Of a stretch of 64,000 bases of DNA, positions 1-11,884 are shown one piece after another. This stretch comes from Tetragonia tetragonoides (lineage: Eukaryota > Streptophyta > Magnoliopsida > Caryophyllales > Aizoaceae), in assembly GCA_038025085.1 (NCBI GenBank), contig CM076146.1, positions 11,470,001 to 11,534,000 of the forward strand, written 5' to 3'. The translations under genes were made by a program, and so were the position numbers. The notes under the pieces were generated by a model. The model had not been told where the DNA came from. It ran no database searches and worked only from the letters and a program-made list of their open reading frames with translations. Position 1 is the first letter of the stretch. The number at the start of each line of letters is the position of its first letter.

Positions 1-513
1 TTATAAGGCCATTCATTTTTTTATTTTTCTTCAAGATTTAAATTATTTTTTATTTTTCGACAAGAGATTTAAATTAGTTTTTAATACAATAAAGGTGCTT
101 ATTTATTTATCATTTAATTCTTTGTTAAATTATTTGTGAAATTCTGTAGTTATATTGCTTAATTATCTGCATTTTAGGTTTAAAAAGTTAAAAAAATATC
201 GTGTCGCTTATCCTATTTCTTATAATTGTTGTACTCCTGTATTTGTACGTGTATCCTTATATATGATTGTATCCGCACCTTTTTTTTTTTTTTTCACGGT
301 GCGGGATGAGTGGATGACTAGTCTTTAAGTTATTGGGGGGGGGGGAGGATGAAGAATAAGAATTCGATCTCGAATCGTAACCACAAGATCGGGAGACAAC
401 GTCAACTGTGCTAGTAGCACCCAAATATTTGCGGTATCTGTGAAACCCCATGTTTTGTGTTAAGTTATTTTCAGTAAGTTTCGAGGATGAAACTTTTTGT
501 AAGGGGGTTAGAA
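1..513 (+). mobile_element. 3' tail of a gypsy LTR retrotransposon interior, with polypurine tract
   Basis: No coding frame is left. The last ~45 bases before the LTR read like the end of a gypsy (Del/Tekay-type chromovirus) interior: a TTTCGAGGATGAAACTTTTT segment, then a purine-rich tract (AAGGGGGTTAGAA, 501-513) directly abutting an LTR start. A purine tract against an LTR is the plus-strand primer site in this family. The upstream part holds poly-T and poly-G runs and nothing recognisable. The family call rests on this junction only. Confidence 0.55.
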
Positions 514-3172
514 TGTAATACCCCGTATATTCAAAGTATTCTTAAGAAATGATTTATATTTTATAAAGAGAAAATTATTACTTTTGGGGTTACATGATTT
601 AATTAAGCAACTCTAGTCATTTATTAAATGATTTATTTTGAGAAAGTGATTTTTATTATTGTGGAGTCTTCTAGTACTCCTTCCACCACCTCCCACCCAT
701 GAGATATATCAAGCGGTTTCTCTCTTCATTCTCATGCTCAGACCCTCACTCCTTTTGCTCTGCCTCTAAACCCCACGACACCAGACACCACCATCACCCA
801 CGACTCCATCACCGCCATCTTCTCTTCTCCTCTCTAAATCTCGCTGCTTGTGTCAAAACTTTACTGCTGCTGGTGCGACTGTGCTGTAGATCGAGGGATT
901 TCGCTTCTCTCTCATTTGTTTTGTCGAAGTGTTCTCTCTCCTCTGTTTTTCGTTTTGTGCGGCTTCTACTGCTGTCCCTGGTGTTCGTCGACCATGGCTG
1001 CCGGAGAACGCCATTGCTGCCATTAGCGGGTGGCTGGTTGCCGCCCAAGACATCACATGCCCAGTGTATGAAGTATTGGTTTGCTTTCCAAAACCCTAAG
1101 CCCTGAATCGATTTGCGTATTTATTCATTTTAATTTCTGAATTTGGTTTTAATGTATCTATTTTGGTTATACGCATATATGATGGATGTTTGAGGATTGA
1201 TTGGAGGATTTATGGTGCGTAATGGCTTTCGATGGTTCGATTAGAGGTAACTACATCTATTACGTAGGGTTCATTTTACCTTCGTTTTGAGCCTAATTAT
1301 GTGTATATGTGATTGAATTGGCTTTGGTTGTGAATTGGAAATCTTATGATGTCATACTATAGTGATAATTGCTGAAGTATAGATTAGTTGGGTTACCAGG
1401 TTTGGGGAAATTGTACAATAACAGTAGTTTCTTGACTGTAGATTATGTTTTAGATTGAGAGCGTACGGATTGAATAAGCCAGGCTGCCAAAATCTGTTAT
1501 TTAGCTCTATTTGGTTATGTTATATATTACTTGCTTTATTAACTAGTTTAAAGATTATAAGATTATGATAGAGAGCTTAATGCTTTGGTAATTAAGTGAA
1601 GGAATTATGATCTGAGGTGCTGCAGTTCAAATGTCTATTTGCTCATGGACAACATGTACTTGAATCTTTCATATTTTTGTTCCTTGTTCAGAAATAGAGT
1701 TAGATAAACTAAACTATGCTTATTAGAGAAAAATGGGATCTTAATTAATAAGCTTATTCTTGGAAGCCAAGTGGGATGTCTGCTTGTTATACATAGACTA
1801 TTACCTTGAGTAAATCATGTATACAGAACCTATATGAAGTATTTTGTTATGGGATGATGAACTAGAAAGATAATGTGATATGTATGAGTGTATTACATGT
1901 TTGGTTTTCTATTTGATAATAGAAAGTGTGCTCTTCTTTGATGTCAGAATCTAATGTCTTACGCTAGACAAGGACAAAAGAATTTATTTTAAGTCAAAGA
2001 GAAAAGAAAATAAATGTTAAAGTGCTATTGAGCTATGAGATACAAGTTTGAGTGGAACAACATGAGCAAGTACATGGATTGAACGAGACGTTCAATCAGG
2101 AGAAGTTTTCATGATGCTAAAGCATAAGAAGCAAAAATGTTTTATATGAGCAAGAGTTGACTAACTATGAGCTATCTAAGCAAGTATATGATGTATTGTG
2201 CTAATATCATAAGATACAAAAGAAATGAAAAGCTACTTAAGCTACTAATAACGTAAAGTGGAAGATGGCTCTGGGCAGTAGGAACCTATGGGTACTCCAG
2301 ATGTGTTATATGGAAGATGTCTCCAGAGCTTAGTTGCGGTCCCCAGTTGTGACCTAGCCCCCAGTTGTGGCTATAACCCCCAGTTGTGGTCAGCAGGTGT
2401 AGCACATTTGGCCCCCAGTTGTGACTTGACTCCCAGTTGTGGTCAAGGGTTTAAACGCCCCCGAGATGCGGAGGCCCTAGGAACCTCTCCCTTATGCCCA
2501 GCTCAGTAATGCAAGATTAATAATAAAAGCTTTCTTAAACTAGCAAGATAACCAGAGTTATAGAGGTTATCTAAAGATTGATAATTGCTTATGTTTTGTG
2601 TAGGATTGATGATGTATCTTCAATGTAAATGCTATGGTATATATATAGACGCAAAATAAGTAGATTAAAGTGTATATCAGAACTGAAGCATGTTTTATAC
2701 GTTTAGACTTGATTTGAATTTAGAATGAGTTTTACGTACTAGATGTGAGTTACCAGCATTGCTGATGTTGCAAAATCTCACATTTTTGCAGATTGAAGTT
2801 TATTATATACAGATGTCAGTGAGGAACGCTTTCAGATAGACGTATACGAAGAAATAGTAGTTTGTTCTTTTATTAAGATAATTAAGTTGTAATTAAATAG
2901 ACCACTTAGACTAATATTGAGATTATTGTTATTATTAGTTTTCAGTTGAAGAGCCTTACACTCATTCGTATGAGTGAGTGTGGCGTTAGCACCCCGAATG
3001 TTATTAGAGTCTTCTGCTGGGTTGTTGGATTTTGTTTTATATTTTTGTTAAGCAGGTTTTATAAGCCTTATTAGGCTGGGTAGTGTGTTTACAAAAGGAA
3101 CTTTGCCAAATTTTCGGCTCAAATATATTTATTTTTATTTATTTATTTTAGTAGAAAATTCGGGGTGTTACA
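514..3172 (+). mobile_element. Long terminal repeat (3' LTR) of a gypsy-type retrotransposon
   Basis: The segment starts TGTAATACCCCG and ends CGGGGTGTTACA, which are inverted copies of each other with one mismatch. TG...CA ends and a TGTAAYACCCC start are typical of plant gypsy LTRs. A polypurine tract sits immediately upstream, so this is the 3' LTR of an element whose body lies off the left edge. At 2659 bp it is long. Open frames inside (for example 699-1106) look accidental: serine/leucine-rich, with no domain. The flanking duplication cannot be tested because the other end is missing. Confidence 0.7.
2342..2441 (+). repeat. Five-copy CCCAGTTGTG motif array inside the LTR
   Basis: CCCAGTTGTG occurs exactly at 2342, 2360, 2379, 2414 and 2432, mostly 18-19 bp apart. 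The array is GC-richer than the surrounding LTR. Repeated short motifs in LTRs often act as enhancer or regulatory repeats; that role is inferred here. Confidence 0.75.
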
Positions 3173-3259
3173 GTATCCCACGTCATGTTATCCATGCCCA
3201 TGCAACCTAGGTGATTACCTATTTAGTATCTTCCGCGAAATGATCCTTTTATTTCTAAG

Positions 3260-3891
3260 AGCGTGTTTGGCCTAACTTGTGAGTAATTTTTACTTTTACC
3301 CCTGTTTTTCTTTCACAAACCACCCTCTCCACCTCCTCCTCATCCCTATTTTCACCTTTTAAGAAGATCAAATATTCATTGGGAGGCCCAAAAATAAAAG
3401 TTCCAATTTGATTCTTCTACTTTTGGTGCTTCTAAGAGATACTAAGGGGCATTTTATACATTTTGGAAACGAAAATGGGGGTAAGATGAGGTGGAGGGGG
3501 TGGTATGTGAGGGAAAATAGAGGAAAAGAAAAGTAGAAATTACTCACAAATAGGCTTGGGCAACGGCCCGGGTCGAGTCAGTCCATTTATTAAATGGGTC
3601 AGGTCGGGTCAGTCATGTTTGTGTGTGGGTCTAGTCGATCATAGGCCAGGCCAGGCCATTTTGGCCTGTTTAAAATTTAAAAAGCTTTTTTTTAAAATAA
3701 AATATTCTGTGAGTTGACCCGTTTGTGACCTAGTATGGCCTGTCTAACTTTTAAATGGGCCGGCCTAATTTGACCCGCCCATTTACAATTGTAAATGATT
3801 TATGACCTGCTGAACATTGGGCCGGGTCAGGTTGATTACAAGGCCTTATCCTACTTGCCCCAATCTACTCACAAATTAAGTTAAACATGCT
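3260..3891. mobile_element. Non-autonomous TIR element (MITE), interrupted by a hAT MITE
   Basis: The left end (AGCGTGTTTGGCC, then TTGTGAGTAATTT) matches the reverse complement of the right side (AATTACTCACAAA; the far end reads TTAAACATGCT) over roughly 75 bp, counting both sides of the insertion at 3551-3867. With the insertion removed the element is about 310 bp. It has no coding capacity. The superfamily is not certain: ends of the AGCRTGTTTRR type occur in several MITE families. Confidence 0.55.
3551..3867. mobile_element. hAT-type MITE with GGGTCRGGTC-like internal repeats
   Basis: The ends are TAGGCTTGGGCAA and, reverse-complemented, TAGATTGGGGCAA. An exact 8 bp direct repeat (CTCACAAA, 3543-3550 and 3868-3875) flanks it, as expected for a hAT insertion. 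The interior is filled with degenerate GGGTC/GACCC words. It sits inside the right terminal repeat of the older TIR element at 3260-3891. Confidence 0.8.
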
Positions 3892-4315
3892 ATAAGAGCC
3901 GAGGGGTGACTCCAAATAAAGTATTGATCCATCATAGTCTAAATCCACACAACTTTTTGTGTATGATTTAAATCGTCCGAACTGACCTCATGCTTGCGGC
4001 TCAGGCGCTCAGCTAAGCTGTGGGCCTCTACGTGCCCAGCGAGTACAGGTGCAAACTTGTCTTCTGCCACGAGCCCACGACTTCGTATGCGGGTGTTCTT
4101 GCTCCCCAAGCCCAACAAGTTGAAGATGTGTAGTCCCAACATCAATTCAGGCCACAGTTAATTTAATTCAATCCCAGGTTTCCTGCTGTTTATTCCCTCC
4201 CCCCCAATCTTTCTTATGGTCTATGGATATAATTCTTTTTACTTCTATTTTCCCCACATATTTAATAAACCAAATAGAAAAATGGGAATAACAATCATAT
4301 TAAAGGCCTTTTAGA
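3892..4315. other. Non-coding spacer
   Basis: Nothing recognisable. There is a short moderately GC-rich patch near 3960-4110 and no convincing frame on either strand. Confidence 0.5.
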
Positions 4316-5629
4316 TTCAGCAGGGGTATGGCAGGAGGACGAAAAGCAAATTGTTGATATCGTCAATTCTTATTATTCTAGTCTGTTTACTTTGAGCGCA
4401 CCAAAGGATTTTGCTGCTGCACTTAATGGTATACAACAGCGGGGTTCAGTTGATATAAATCGAGTAATGACCAAGCCTTACAGTGAAGAAGAATTTTTTG
4501 CCGCTCTCTCTCAAATGCACCCGACGAAAGCTCCGGGGCCGGATGGTATGCACGCAATATTTTTTTAAAAAATTTTGGCATATTGTGGGGAAGGATGTGG
4601 TATTGTACTTCAATGCTATTGTGGGAGGACATGTTGATCCAGCTTCTGTTAATAACACCTTGTCACCCTTATTCCAAAGGTTAAATCTCCTACCCTTATT
4701 TCCGAGTTCAGGCTTATTAGTCTTTGCAATGTGCTTTATAAAATTCTCTCTAAAACTATTGCTAATAGACTTAAAGTGATCCTTCCTTCAATTGTGTCTG
4801 GAAATCAGAGTGCTTTCGTTCTCAAGCGTCTTATTACAGATAATGCTCTTATTGCTTTGGAACTTTTCCATAGTATGAAAACAAGAGTCAGGAAAAAAGA
4901 GACGGTTGCTATGAAACTTGACATGAGTAAAGCTTACGATCGGGTGGAATGGAGTTTTTTGGAGGAGCTACTGTTGAAATTTGGTTTTGATAGACAATGG
5001 GTTTCTTTGGTTATGTAATGCATGTCGACTGTTGCTTACTCTGTTATTATTAATGGGAAGCCTCGTGATGTTATTTTGCCCAGAGAGGCCTTCGGCAGGA
5101 TGACCCAATCTCCCCTTATTTATTTATTTTGGTGGCGGAAGCGTTTTCAGGTCTTATTCAGAAAGCTGTTTGTGAGAAAAATATCCATGGTACAAAGGCT
5201 AGCCAGAGAGGTCCTGTTATTTCTCATTTGTTTTTCGCTGATGACAGTCTTCTTTTTTTCAAGAGCCAACCGACAGGAATGCTAAGAAATTGCCAACATT
5301 TTAGGTAAATACGAGATGGTGTCCGGGCAGAAAATTAATTTTGATAAGTCGGAGGTTTCTTTCAGTAAGGGGGTCACCACTAGAACGATTGAGGAACTTC
5401 GGGATGTTCTCAACATGCGGGTTGTGGATAAACATGAGAAATATTTGGGGTTGCCTACTATTGTTGGGAGATCTAAGAGTAGTATTTTTGCGGCCCTCAA
5501 AGACAGAGTGTGGAAGAAACTACAAGGGTGGAAGGAGAAGTTATTGTCCTGAGCAGGTAAGGAAGTGTTAATTAAATCTGTTATACAGGCCATTCCCACC
5601 TATGTGATGGGTATTTTTATCTCCCTGTT
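4316..5629 (+). pseudogene. LINE A reverse transcriptase region (broken)
   Basis: The frame opens with the APGPDG motif that precedes LINE RT (about 4530-4550), then hits a stop in a T-run near 4566. Downstream frames restore RT blocks: GNQSAFV, KLDMSKAYDRVEWSF (about 4912-4956), a damaged stretch where RQGDP is expected, then FFADDS (about 5235), the FADD variant of the catalytic YXDD box. KYLGLPTIVG follows near 5440. At least one in-frame stop (about 5549) and several frame changes make it non-functional. Its role had been to copy LINE RNA at a nicked target. Confidence 0.85.
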
Positions 5630-7255
5630 GTGATTATTCAGCATATCCAGTCCTCTTGTGCCAAGTTTTGGTGGGGTGGTCGGGGTAATGTGCGTAAGAC
5701 ACACTGGAAGTGTTGGGATTTTCTCTGTAACCCGAAGTGGGTTGGTGGAATGGGCTTCCGTGATTTAGGCGTCTTTAATGATGCACTACTAGCAAAGCAG
5801 ATTTGGCGTCTTTTGAAGCATGAGGATTCTTTGTGCAGTCAGGTCATGAAAGCGAAATATTTCCCAAACACTAGCGTCCTTGACTCAGCACTTGGTCCTC
5901 GACCAAGTTATTCATGGCGCAGCCTTTGGAGTTCCAAAGCTCTTCTGAAAGATGGGCTCCTTTGGCGTGTGGGAAATGGTGCCTCTATCAAGGTTTGGTC
6001 CGATTCTTGGTTACTGGATGAGCTTGGAATGACTGTAACTTCACAACTTCCTGCAGGTACTACCGTTGAGTATGTCTCAGATTTAATTGATTTTGATAGG
6101 GGTTACTGGAGACTTAATATTCTTGAGGAGTATTTTAATAAACGTGACAGACACTTAATTCTGGGTATCCCTCTCAGTGAGAGATATCCTAATGATGTGC
6201 AGAGATGGACTTTCTCCAAAGAAGGTGAGTATATCGTCCGTACTAGCTATTTGTTTGGGAGGTCGGTGAACATGAAACTAGTTGATGATGTGTGGCCTGT
6301 AATTTGGAAAGCAAACCTACCTCCAAAGGTTAAACAATTTTTATGGAAGGCAGCGTCAAAGGTCCTCCCAACTCGTGGACTACTCCATTACCGTCACATG
6401 ATCGACACGGCTGTCTGCCCACTTTGCCAGCGAGAGGACGAGTCACTCTTCCATGCTCTTTTTGACTGTCCACAAGTAGCACCTATTTGGGCTACAAGCT
6501 CGTGTTCTAAGGCTCTGCAACGTGATGGTGTTGCTTCCTTCGCTGACTTGATTTTGCTTTGGCAGGATAAACTAGACGCTTATCAATGGCAATTGGCATG
6601 TTTTGTTGTGTGGGGTGTGTCGTTCTGCAGGAACCTACAAGTCTTCCAAGGCAAATACACTCCTCCCGCTATGGTTGTCGATAGAGCTGTCAGACAACTG
6701 AAAGATTTTAATGTTCTGTCACAGCAAAGGAAAGTGTTGGTAAGCTCGGTTCATACACCTAGCAGCTCCGTTTGGCTTCCCTCAGAGACAAATGAGTTCC
6801 AGGTAAATGTTGACGCTCATGTGAACAATGATGGCTGGATTGGTTTGGGTGCAGTAGCATGTAGCACTAATGGAGAAGTTGTGTTTGCTATTGGGGAGAA
6901 CCTGGTTGCTAGAGGGTCCCCCTTGGTTGCAGAGTGCAAGGTAGTGCACTTCGGTATCAAATTAGCAGTGAAGTTGGGTTATCGTCACATTCGTTTGGAG
7001 TCAGATAGCTTGTCTTTTATTTCCCGTGTTACAAGTGGTGTGTTTTCTTTTGACGAGGTCGGTGTCATCCTTGAGGATATAGCTAGTTTACTTCCGTATT
7101 TTGATTTTGTTGTTTGGAGTCATGTTAAAAGGGATGGGAATTTTGTTGCCCACCACCTAGTTAGAGTCTGGTTTGATGGAGGTGAGAAGGTTTGGGTCCA
7201 TTATTGTCCGAAGAAAGTCTCTCCTTATGTACTGATAGATAAAGTATCGATATAA
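5630..7255 (+). pseudogene. LINE A ORF2 C-terminal part: zf-RVT and RNase H domains
   Basis: One uninterrupted 541-codon frame that continues the broken RT. Residues 1-110 contain the WWGG and GGMGFRDL motifs seen after plant LINE RT. A zinc-binding region (CPLCQREDES...H..FDCP) lies near residues 262-285. A plant LINE RNase H follows from about residue 395 (VNVDAHVN, AECKVVHFG, LESDSL, then the H-containing segment near HVKRDGNFVAH). The first Asp, the Glu of the AE motif and the LESDS Asp are present. Such RNase H domains are known in L1-type plant LINEs. There is no start of its own, so it counts as the tail of a dead ORF2. Confidence 0.85.
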
Positions 7256-7290
7256 AACCTCCTACACTTTACCCTCAAAAAAAAAAAAAA

Positions 7291-8152
7291 CCAATCACTC
7301 ACAAAAATTTGTAGAGAACTAAGATATTTTATACATGTACGTTTTACGTTTTTGGCTAAACTTTACAGTAACCAATTTGGCTACATCTACTTTTTTTTTT
7401 TTTGTTGGTAATGAAATTATAGGTTTATATCAGTAAGGCCTTAGATTAGTAATAATCAATTTTACTACATCCTCTCGCATTATTAGAATTTTTACATGTG
7501 TATATATGAAAGGAAAAGTATCCAACATGGAATAAGTAGAGAAAAAGTGATGGATTTATAAGTTTGGCTAGAACCATAATCTTAAGAGTTTAAACATTTG
7601 GGTTGATATGGGCCTAGCTCATTTATTTTTCATCCTCCTGCTATTTGATGCTGAAAGAAAATGGACCCCCTTGTACTACACACTACAACATTCTTCATCA
7701 AAGAACGTGACAGAATCGCCTCTTTGATAAAGAAAAAGAAGAAACAAGGAAAATGTTTTTTTGATAAATGGGTGGCCAATCCACTTGAGTATTGTGTTCA
7801 TATCTCTCCTACATTAATTACTACTTTTGAAAATAGAGGAGAGAGATTGTGACAATAGAGGAGAGAAATAGACACAATAAAGTTGTGGGTTAGCAACCCA
7901 CTGAATGGATGTATCATTTTCCCAAAAACAAAAAAGTATTGATTTTCACTCAAATGTATGTAAGCTAATTTATTTGGTAAAATCTTTTTAGCATGTGTCC
8001 TTCATAATTCAAAAACCATTTTCACTCACAAAAAGATTTTGGTGATATAACGGAGGCGCAATCTTCACCCCTTATACTGTCACAAAAATATTAACGGAAC
8101 CAACAAAATTCTCATTCACAATAACAATAGAAATTCAAAACTAATTACAAGG
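7291..8152. other. AT-rich non-coding spacer
   Basis: No gene or clear repeat. It has several oligo-T runs and a short GAGGAGAGA repeat near 7840-7870. Confidence 0.5.
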
Positions 8153-8680
8153 TAGGGATGACAATGGATATCCATCCAATGAACATCCACTCGTCCCAAT
8201 CCATTTCCAGAGAATATGAATGACCATAAATGAATGAATAATGAATATGAGTTTTATGTGGATGGTGAGTTATCATCCACTTATTCACCTGTTTACCTGA
8301 AATTATATTAATTTTTTAATTTGTTATTAAAACTTTAGACTAGGTATATAAATTTTGTGATGTTTCAATGTTGCAAGTAGATGATTAAGTTTTATTACCA
8401 CTTTTTTCAAAGAATAGCTTTTTTTTTTTTTTTATTGTATTAGGTGAATTTGTATTTGATATGGAATGATTATCTAGTTTATTTTTAAGCCGACATTTTG
8501 CGATGTAAGTATATAATTTTCTTTAACGAAAATTATAACCACACATTCATTGCACATCCATTAATCTGCTACGTCCACGAATGTGAAATAGATAGATGAT
8601 ATTAACTTAAATGGATATGGCCGCATATAGATGTGGATATAGCTCCACCCCTTCCATATCCGATCCATTAGCATCCATAG
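8153..8680. mobile_element. hAT-like MITE with GGATAT/ATCCAT words (right end degraded)
   Basis: The left end TAGGGATGACAATGG is typical of hAT MITEs. The best right end is CCATTAGCATCCATA (8664-8678), an imperfect complement (12 of 15). No 8 bp duplication is visible. Both flanks are rich in GGATAT/ATATCC words. Its right half is copied in the second large unit at 10264, so the large duplication happened after this insertion. Confidence 0.5.
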
Positions 8681-10263
8681 GTATTATCGTAGAGAAACTT
8701 AAACCTTCAAGTCGAATTCTGATCTGTTGAGCTTCAACAAGTAAAGCAGACCAACGAAATCGTCTATATCGACATTAGTATCCAATAATATCCGGTGTTA
8801 CCGAGCTGCCACGATACTCGAATTCACAGCAGCAGTGATTACAATCCATAGAAGCAATAACACCCACGAAAAACTCATTGACAGCATTCTTAATACCATC
8901 ATCAAAACTGGTACTTCAAACCACTAGGAAACAAAATATATCAGTATCGAACAGTATCCGGTGTTGCCGAGCTGACACGGTACTCGAATTCACAGCAGTA
9001 GTGATTACAATCCATAGACGCAAGAACACCCACGAAAACTCCTTGACAAAATTTATAATACCATCATCAAAACAGGTAAAGCAGACCAAAGAAATCGTCT
9101 GTATCGACATCGGTATCCAACAATATCTGGTGTTGCCTAGCTGCCACGGTATTCGAATTCACAGCAGCAGTGATTACAATCCATAGAAGCAATAACACCC
9201 ACGAAAACTCCTAGACAATATTCTTAATACCATCATCAAAACAGGTAAAGCAGACCAAAGAAATCGTCTGTATCGACATCGATATCCAACAATATCCGGT
9301 GTTGCCGAGCTGCCATGGTACTAGCAGCAGTGATTACAATCCATAGAAGCGATAACACCCACGAAAAGTCCTTGACAACATTCTTAATACCATAATCAAA
9401 ACAGCTAAAGCGGACCAAAGAAATCGTCTGTATCGACATCAGTAACCAATAATATCTGGTGTTGTCGAGCTGCCACGGTACTCGAATTCGCAGCAACAAT
9501 GATTACTATCCATAGAAGCAATAACACCCACGAAAACTCCTTGACAACATTGTTAATACTATTATCAAAACAGGTAAAGTAGACCAAATAAATCGTTTGT
9601 ATCGACGTCGGTATCCAACAATATCCGGTGTTGCCGAGCTTCCACGGTACTTGAATTCACAGCAGCAGTGATTACAATCCATAAAAGCAATAACACCCAC
9701 GAAAACTCTTTGACAACATTCTTAATACCATAATCAAAACTGGTAAAGCAGACCAAAGAAATCGTCTGTATCGACATTGATATCCAACAATATCTTGTGT
9801 TGCCGAACTTCCACGTTACTCGAATTCACAGCAGTACTGGTTACAATCTATAGAAGTAATAACACCCACGAAAAACTCCTTGACAAAATTATTAATATCA
9901 TCATCAAAACTGGTACTTCAAACCACTAGGAAACAAAACATATCATGAATAGAAAGTCAATATTAGCAAATGTTAATGCAAGTTATAGGAACAAAGAAGA
10001 CTAATATAGCGTTAGAGAAAGAATCGTGGAGATAACTATGCGTCTAAATGGAAAAATGAGTATATGTATATCAAATAATGATAAGATAAAAGGAAATAAA
10101 GTCACCTTTCAAGGCATAGTGGTTCTAAAGAAGGGTTGAAAAGAAACAAAGTGGTCCTTAGCCGCGGATTTAATACAGGGCATCGGGTTATTGGGTCATT
10201 GCATTTTCTGAAAACTTGCTAAATTGGTAGGGGGAAAGAAAAAGAAAAAATTTCCGTTTATAA
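8350..10263. repeat. Large tandem unit A of a higher-order repeat
   Basis: The unit has three parts: X (8350-8737, the right half of the hAT-like element), an array of about seven ~169 bp monomers (8738-9911), and Y (9912-10263, starting ACTTCAAACCACTAGG and containing CATCGGGTTATTGGGTCATT). The same X-array-Y order recurs directly downstream at 10264-11525. The junction between units lies near a TATAATTTT/TGTTTCAATG sequence found at both X starts. Confidence 0.8.
8738..9911. repeat. Tandem array of ~169 bp monomers (array A, ~7 copies)
   Basis: The landmark ACAATCCATAGAAG (with small changes) recurs at 8841, 9007, 9176, 9336, 9505, 9674 and 9843. Spacings are 166, 169, 160, 169, 169 and 169. 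Every monomer also carries a version of TGTTGCCGAGCTGCCACGGT and CACCCACGAAAA. The 160 bp copy lacks ~9 bp of the TCGAATTCA segment. Because 169 is not a multiple of 3, the short minus-strand frames in each monomer cannot form one protein; they are not genes. Confidence 0.9.
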
Positions 10264-11525
10264 TTTTTTTGGTGTTTCAATGTTGCAAGTGGATGAATAA
10301 GTTTGATTACCACGTCTTTCAAAGAATAGCTTTTTTATTGTGTTAGGTGTATTTGTATTTGATATGTAATGATTATCTAATTCATTTTTAAGTTGACATT
10401 TTGCGGTGTAAGTATATAATTTTCTTTAACAAAAATGATAACCACACATTGATTGCACATCTATTGCACATCCATTAATTCGCTACGTCCACGGATGTGA
10501 AAATAGATAGATGATATTAACTTAAATGGATATGGCCTGATATAGATGTGGATATAGCTCCACCCCCTCCATATCCGCTCCATTGACATGCATAGGTATT
10601 ATCGTAGAGAAAGTTAAACCTTCAAGTCGAATTTTGATCTGTTGAGCTTCAACAAGTAAAGCAGACCAAAGAAATCGTCAGTATCGATATCAGTATCAAA
10701 CAATATCGGGTGTTGCCGAGCTGCCACGATACTCGAATTCAAAGCAGTAATGATTACAATCCATAGAAGCAATAACACCCACGAAAAAACTGCTTGACAA
10801 CATTCTTAATACCATCATCAAAACTGGTACTTCAAACCATTAGGAAACAAAATATATCAGTATCCAACAATATTCGATGTTGCCGAGCTGGCACGGTACT
10901 GGAATTCACAGCAGCAGTGATTACAATCCATTGAAGCAATGACACCCACGAAAACTCATTGACAACATTCTTATTACCATCATCAAAACAGGTAAAGTAG
11001 ACCAAAGAAATCGTCTGTATCGACATTGGTACCCAACAGTATCCGGTGTTGCCGAGCTGCCACGGTACTCGTCACAGTAGCAGTGATTACAATCCACAGA
11101 AGCAATAACACCCACGAAAAACTCCTTAACAACATTCTTAATTCCATCATCAAAATTGGTACTTCAAACCACTAGGAAACAAAATATATCATGAATGGAA
11201 ACTCAATATTAGCAAAATTTTAATGCAAGTTCTAGGAACAAAGAAGAGTGATATAGAGTTAGAGAAAGAGTCGTGGAGACAACTATGCGTCTAAATGGTA
11301 AAATGAGTATATGTATATCACATACTAATAAGATAAAAGGAAATAAAGTCACCTCTCAAGGCATAGTGGTTCTAAAGAAGGGTTGAAAAGATACAAAGTG
11401 GTCGGCAACCGCGAATTTAATACTGGACATCGGGTTATTGGGTCATTGCATTTTCTGAAAATTTGCTAAATTGGTAGCGGGAAAGGGAAAGAAAATATAT
11501 CCCTAATATTTTCTTCTATAATTTT
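10264..11525. repeat. Large tandem unit B of the higher-order repeat
   Basis: A second X-array-Y unit with the same flanking sequence as unit A but only three monomers. X' runs about 10264-10654, the array 10655-11160, Y' 11161-11525. Y' repeats the GTCACCTYTCAAGGCATAG and CATCGGGTTATTGGGTCATT landmarks of Y. Divergence between units is moderate (scattered substitutions and small indels). Confidence 0.8.
10655..11160. repeat. Tandem array of ~167 bp monomers (array B, 3 copies)
   Basis: The ACAATCCA landmark occurs at 10756, 10923 and 11089. In both arrays the boundary between monomers 1 and 2 holds the same variant linker (GGTACTTCAAACCAYTAGG) in place of the usual AAAGCAGACCAAAGAAATCG. The two arrays therefore descend from one ordered array. 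Confidence 0.85.
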
Positions 11526-11884
11526 ATTGTACATCCACATTATTATTTTTCTGGATCCGCAACTGCTTGCTAGTAAACTTCCTTTATTTGGACCGCCTAA
11601 CAAGTGATATCAGAGTTACGCTGAGATCCTGATAATATTAACAAAGTCCATGTTACTGGTGGTGGATGAGCCAAGATCTATTGTATGCTCCAAGAGAAGG
11701 CCTATGAAGATAATGTTCTAGCCTATCATCAAGAGGTGGAGGATACTTTTGGACTTGTGATATAGGTTGATGGTTACTCTCATATGACTCTTGGAGAAGA
11801 ATGACTCCAGTCATGATTAATGGAAAAGTGTTCGACATTAAATTATTAGAGAAAGAGTAATAGATTGATATGAACTTACCTTAC
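11526..11884. other. Non-coding spacer
   Basis: No gene, TIR or tandem repeat recognised. Confidence 0.5.

Larger units (their letters stand above)
4316..7290 (+). mobile_element. LINE A: 5'-truncated L1-type retrotransposon carrying RNase H
   Basis: The element runs from the linker before reverse transcriptase through RT, a zinc-binding C-terminal region and an RNase H domain to an oligo-A tail at 7277-7290. ORF1 and the endonuclease are missing, consistent with 5' truncation during target-primed reverse transcription. The RT part has several stops and frame shifts, while the last 1.6 kb is one open frame. No clean target duplication was found; a CACTCACAAA-like stretch lies after the tail. 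It belongs to a different lineage from LINE B, which lacks RNase H. Confidence 0.85.

Noticed and set aside
699..1106. 135-codon plus-strand frame, and overlapping minus-strand frames, near the start
   Set aside because: They lie inside the gypsy LTR, are of biased Ser/Leu/Arg composition and show no domain; pyrimidine-rich LTR DNA explains them.
2288..2509. 73-codon frame containing repeated Pro-Ser-Cys words
   Set aside because: It is just the translation of the CCCAGTTGTG repeats in the LTR.
8878..11115. Many similar short frames (LLLWIVITAAVNSSTV-like) on the minus strand
   Set aside because: They translate the 169 bp monomers. The period is not a multiple of three, so they do not join, and frames break at random.
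8738..11160. CRISPR-like or gene-array reading of the regular repeats
   Set aside because: Monomers are ~169 bp, contiguous and diverging throughout, with no short repeat/unique spacer structure; this is a plant tandem satellite.
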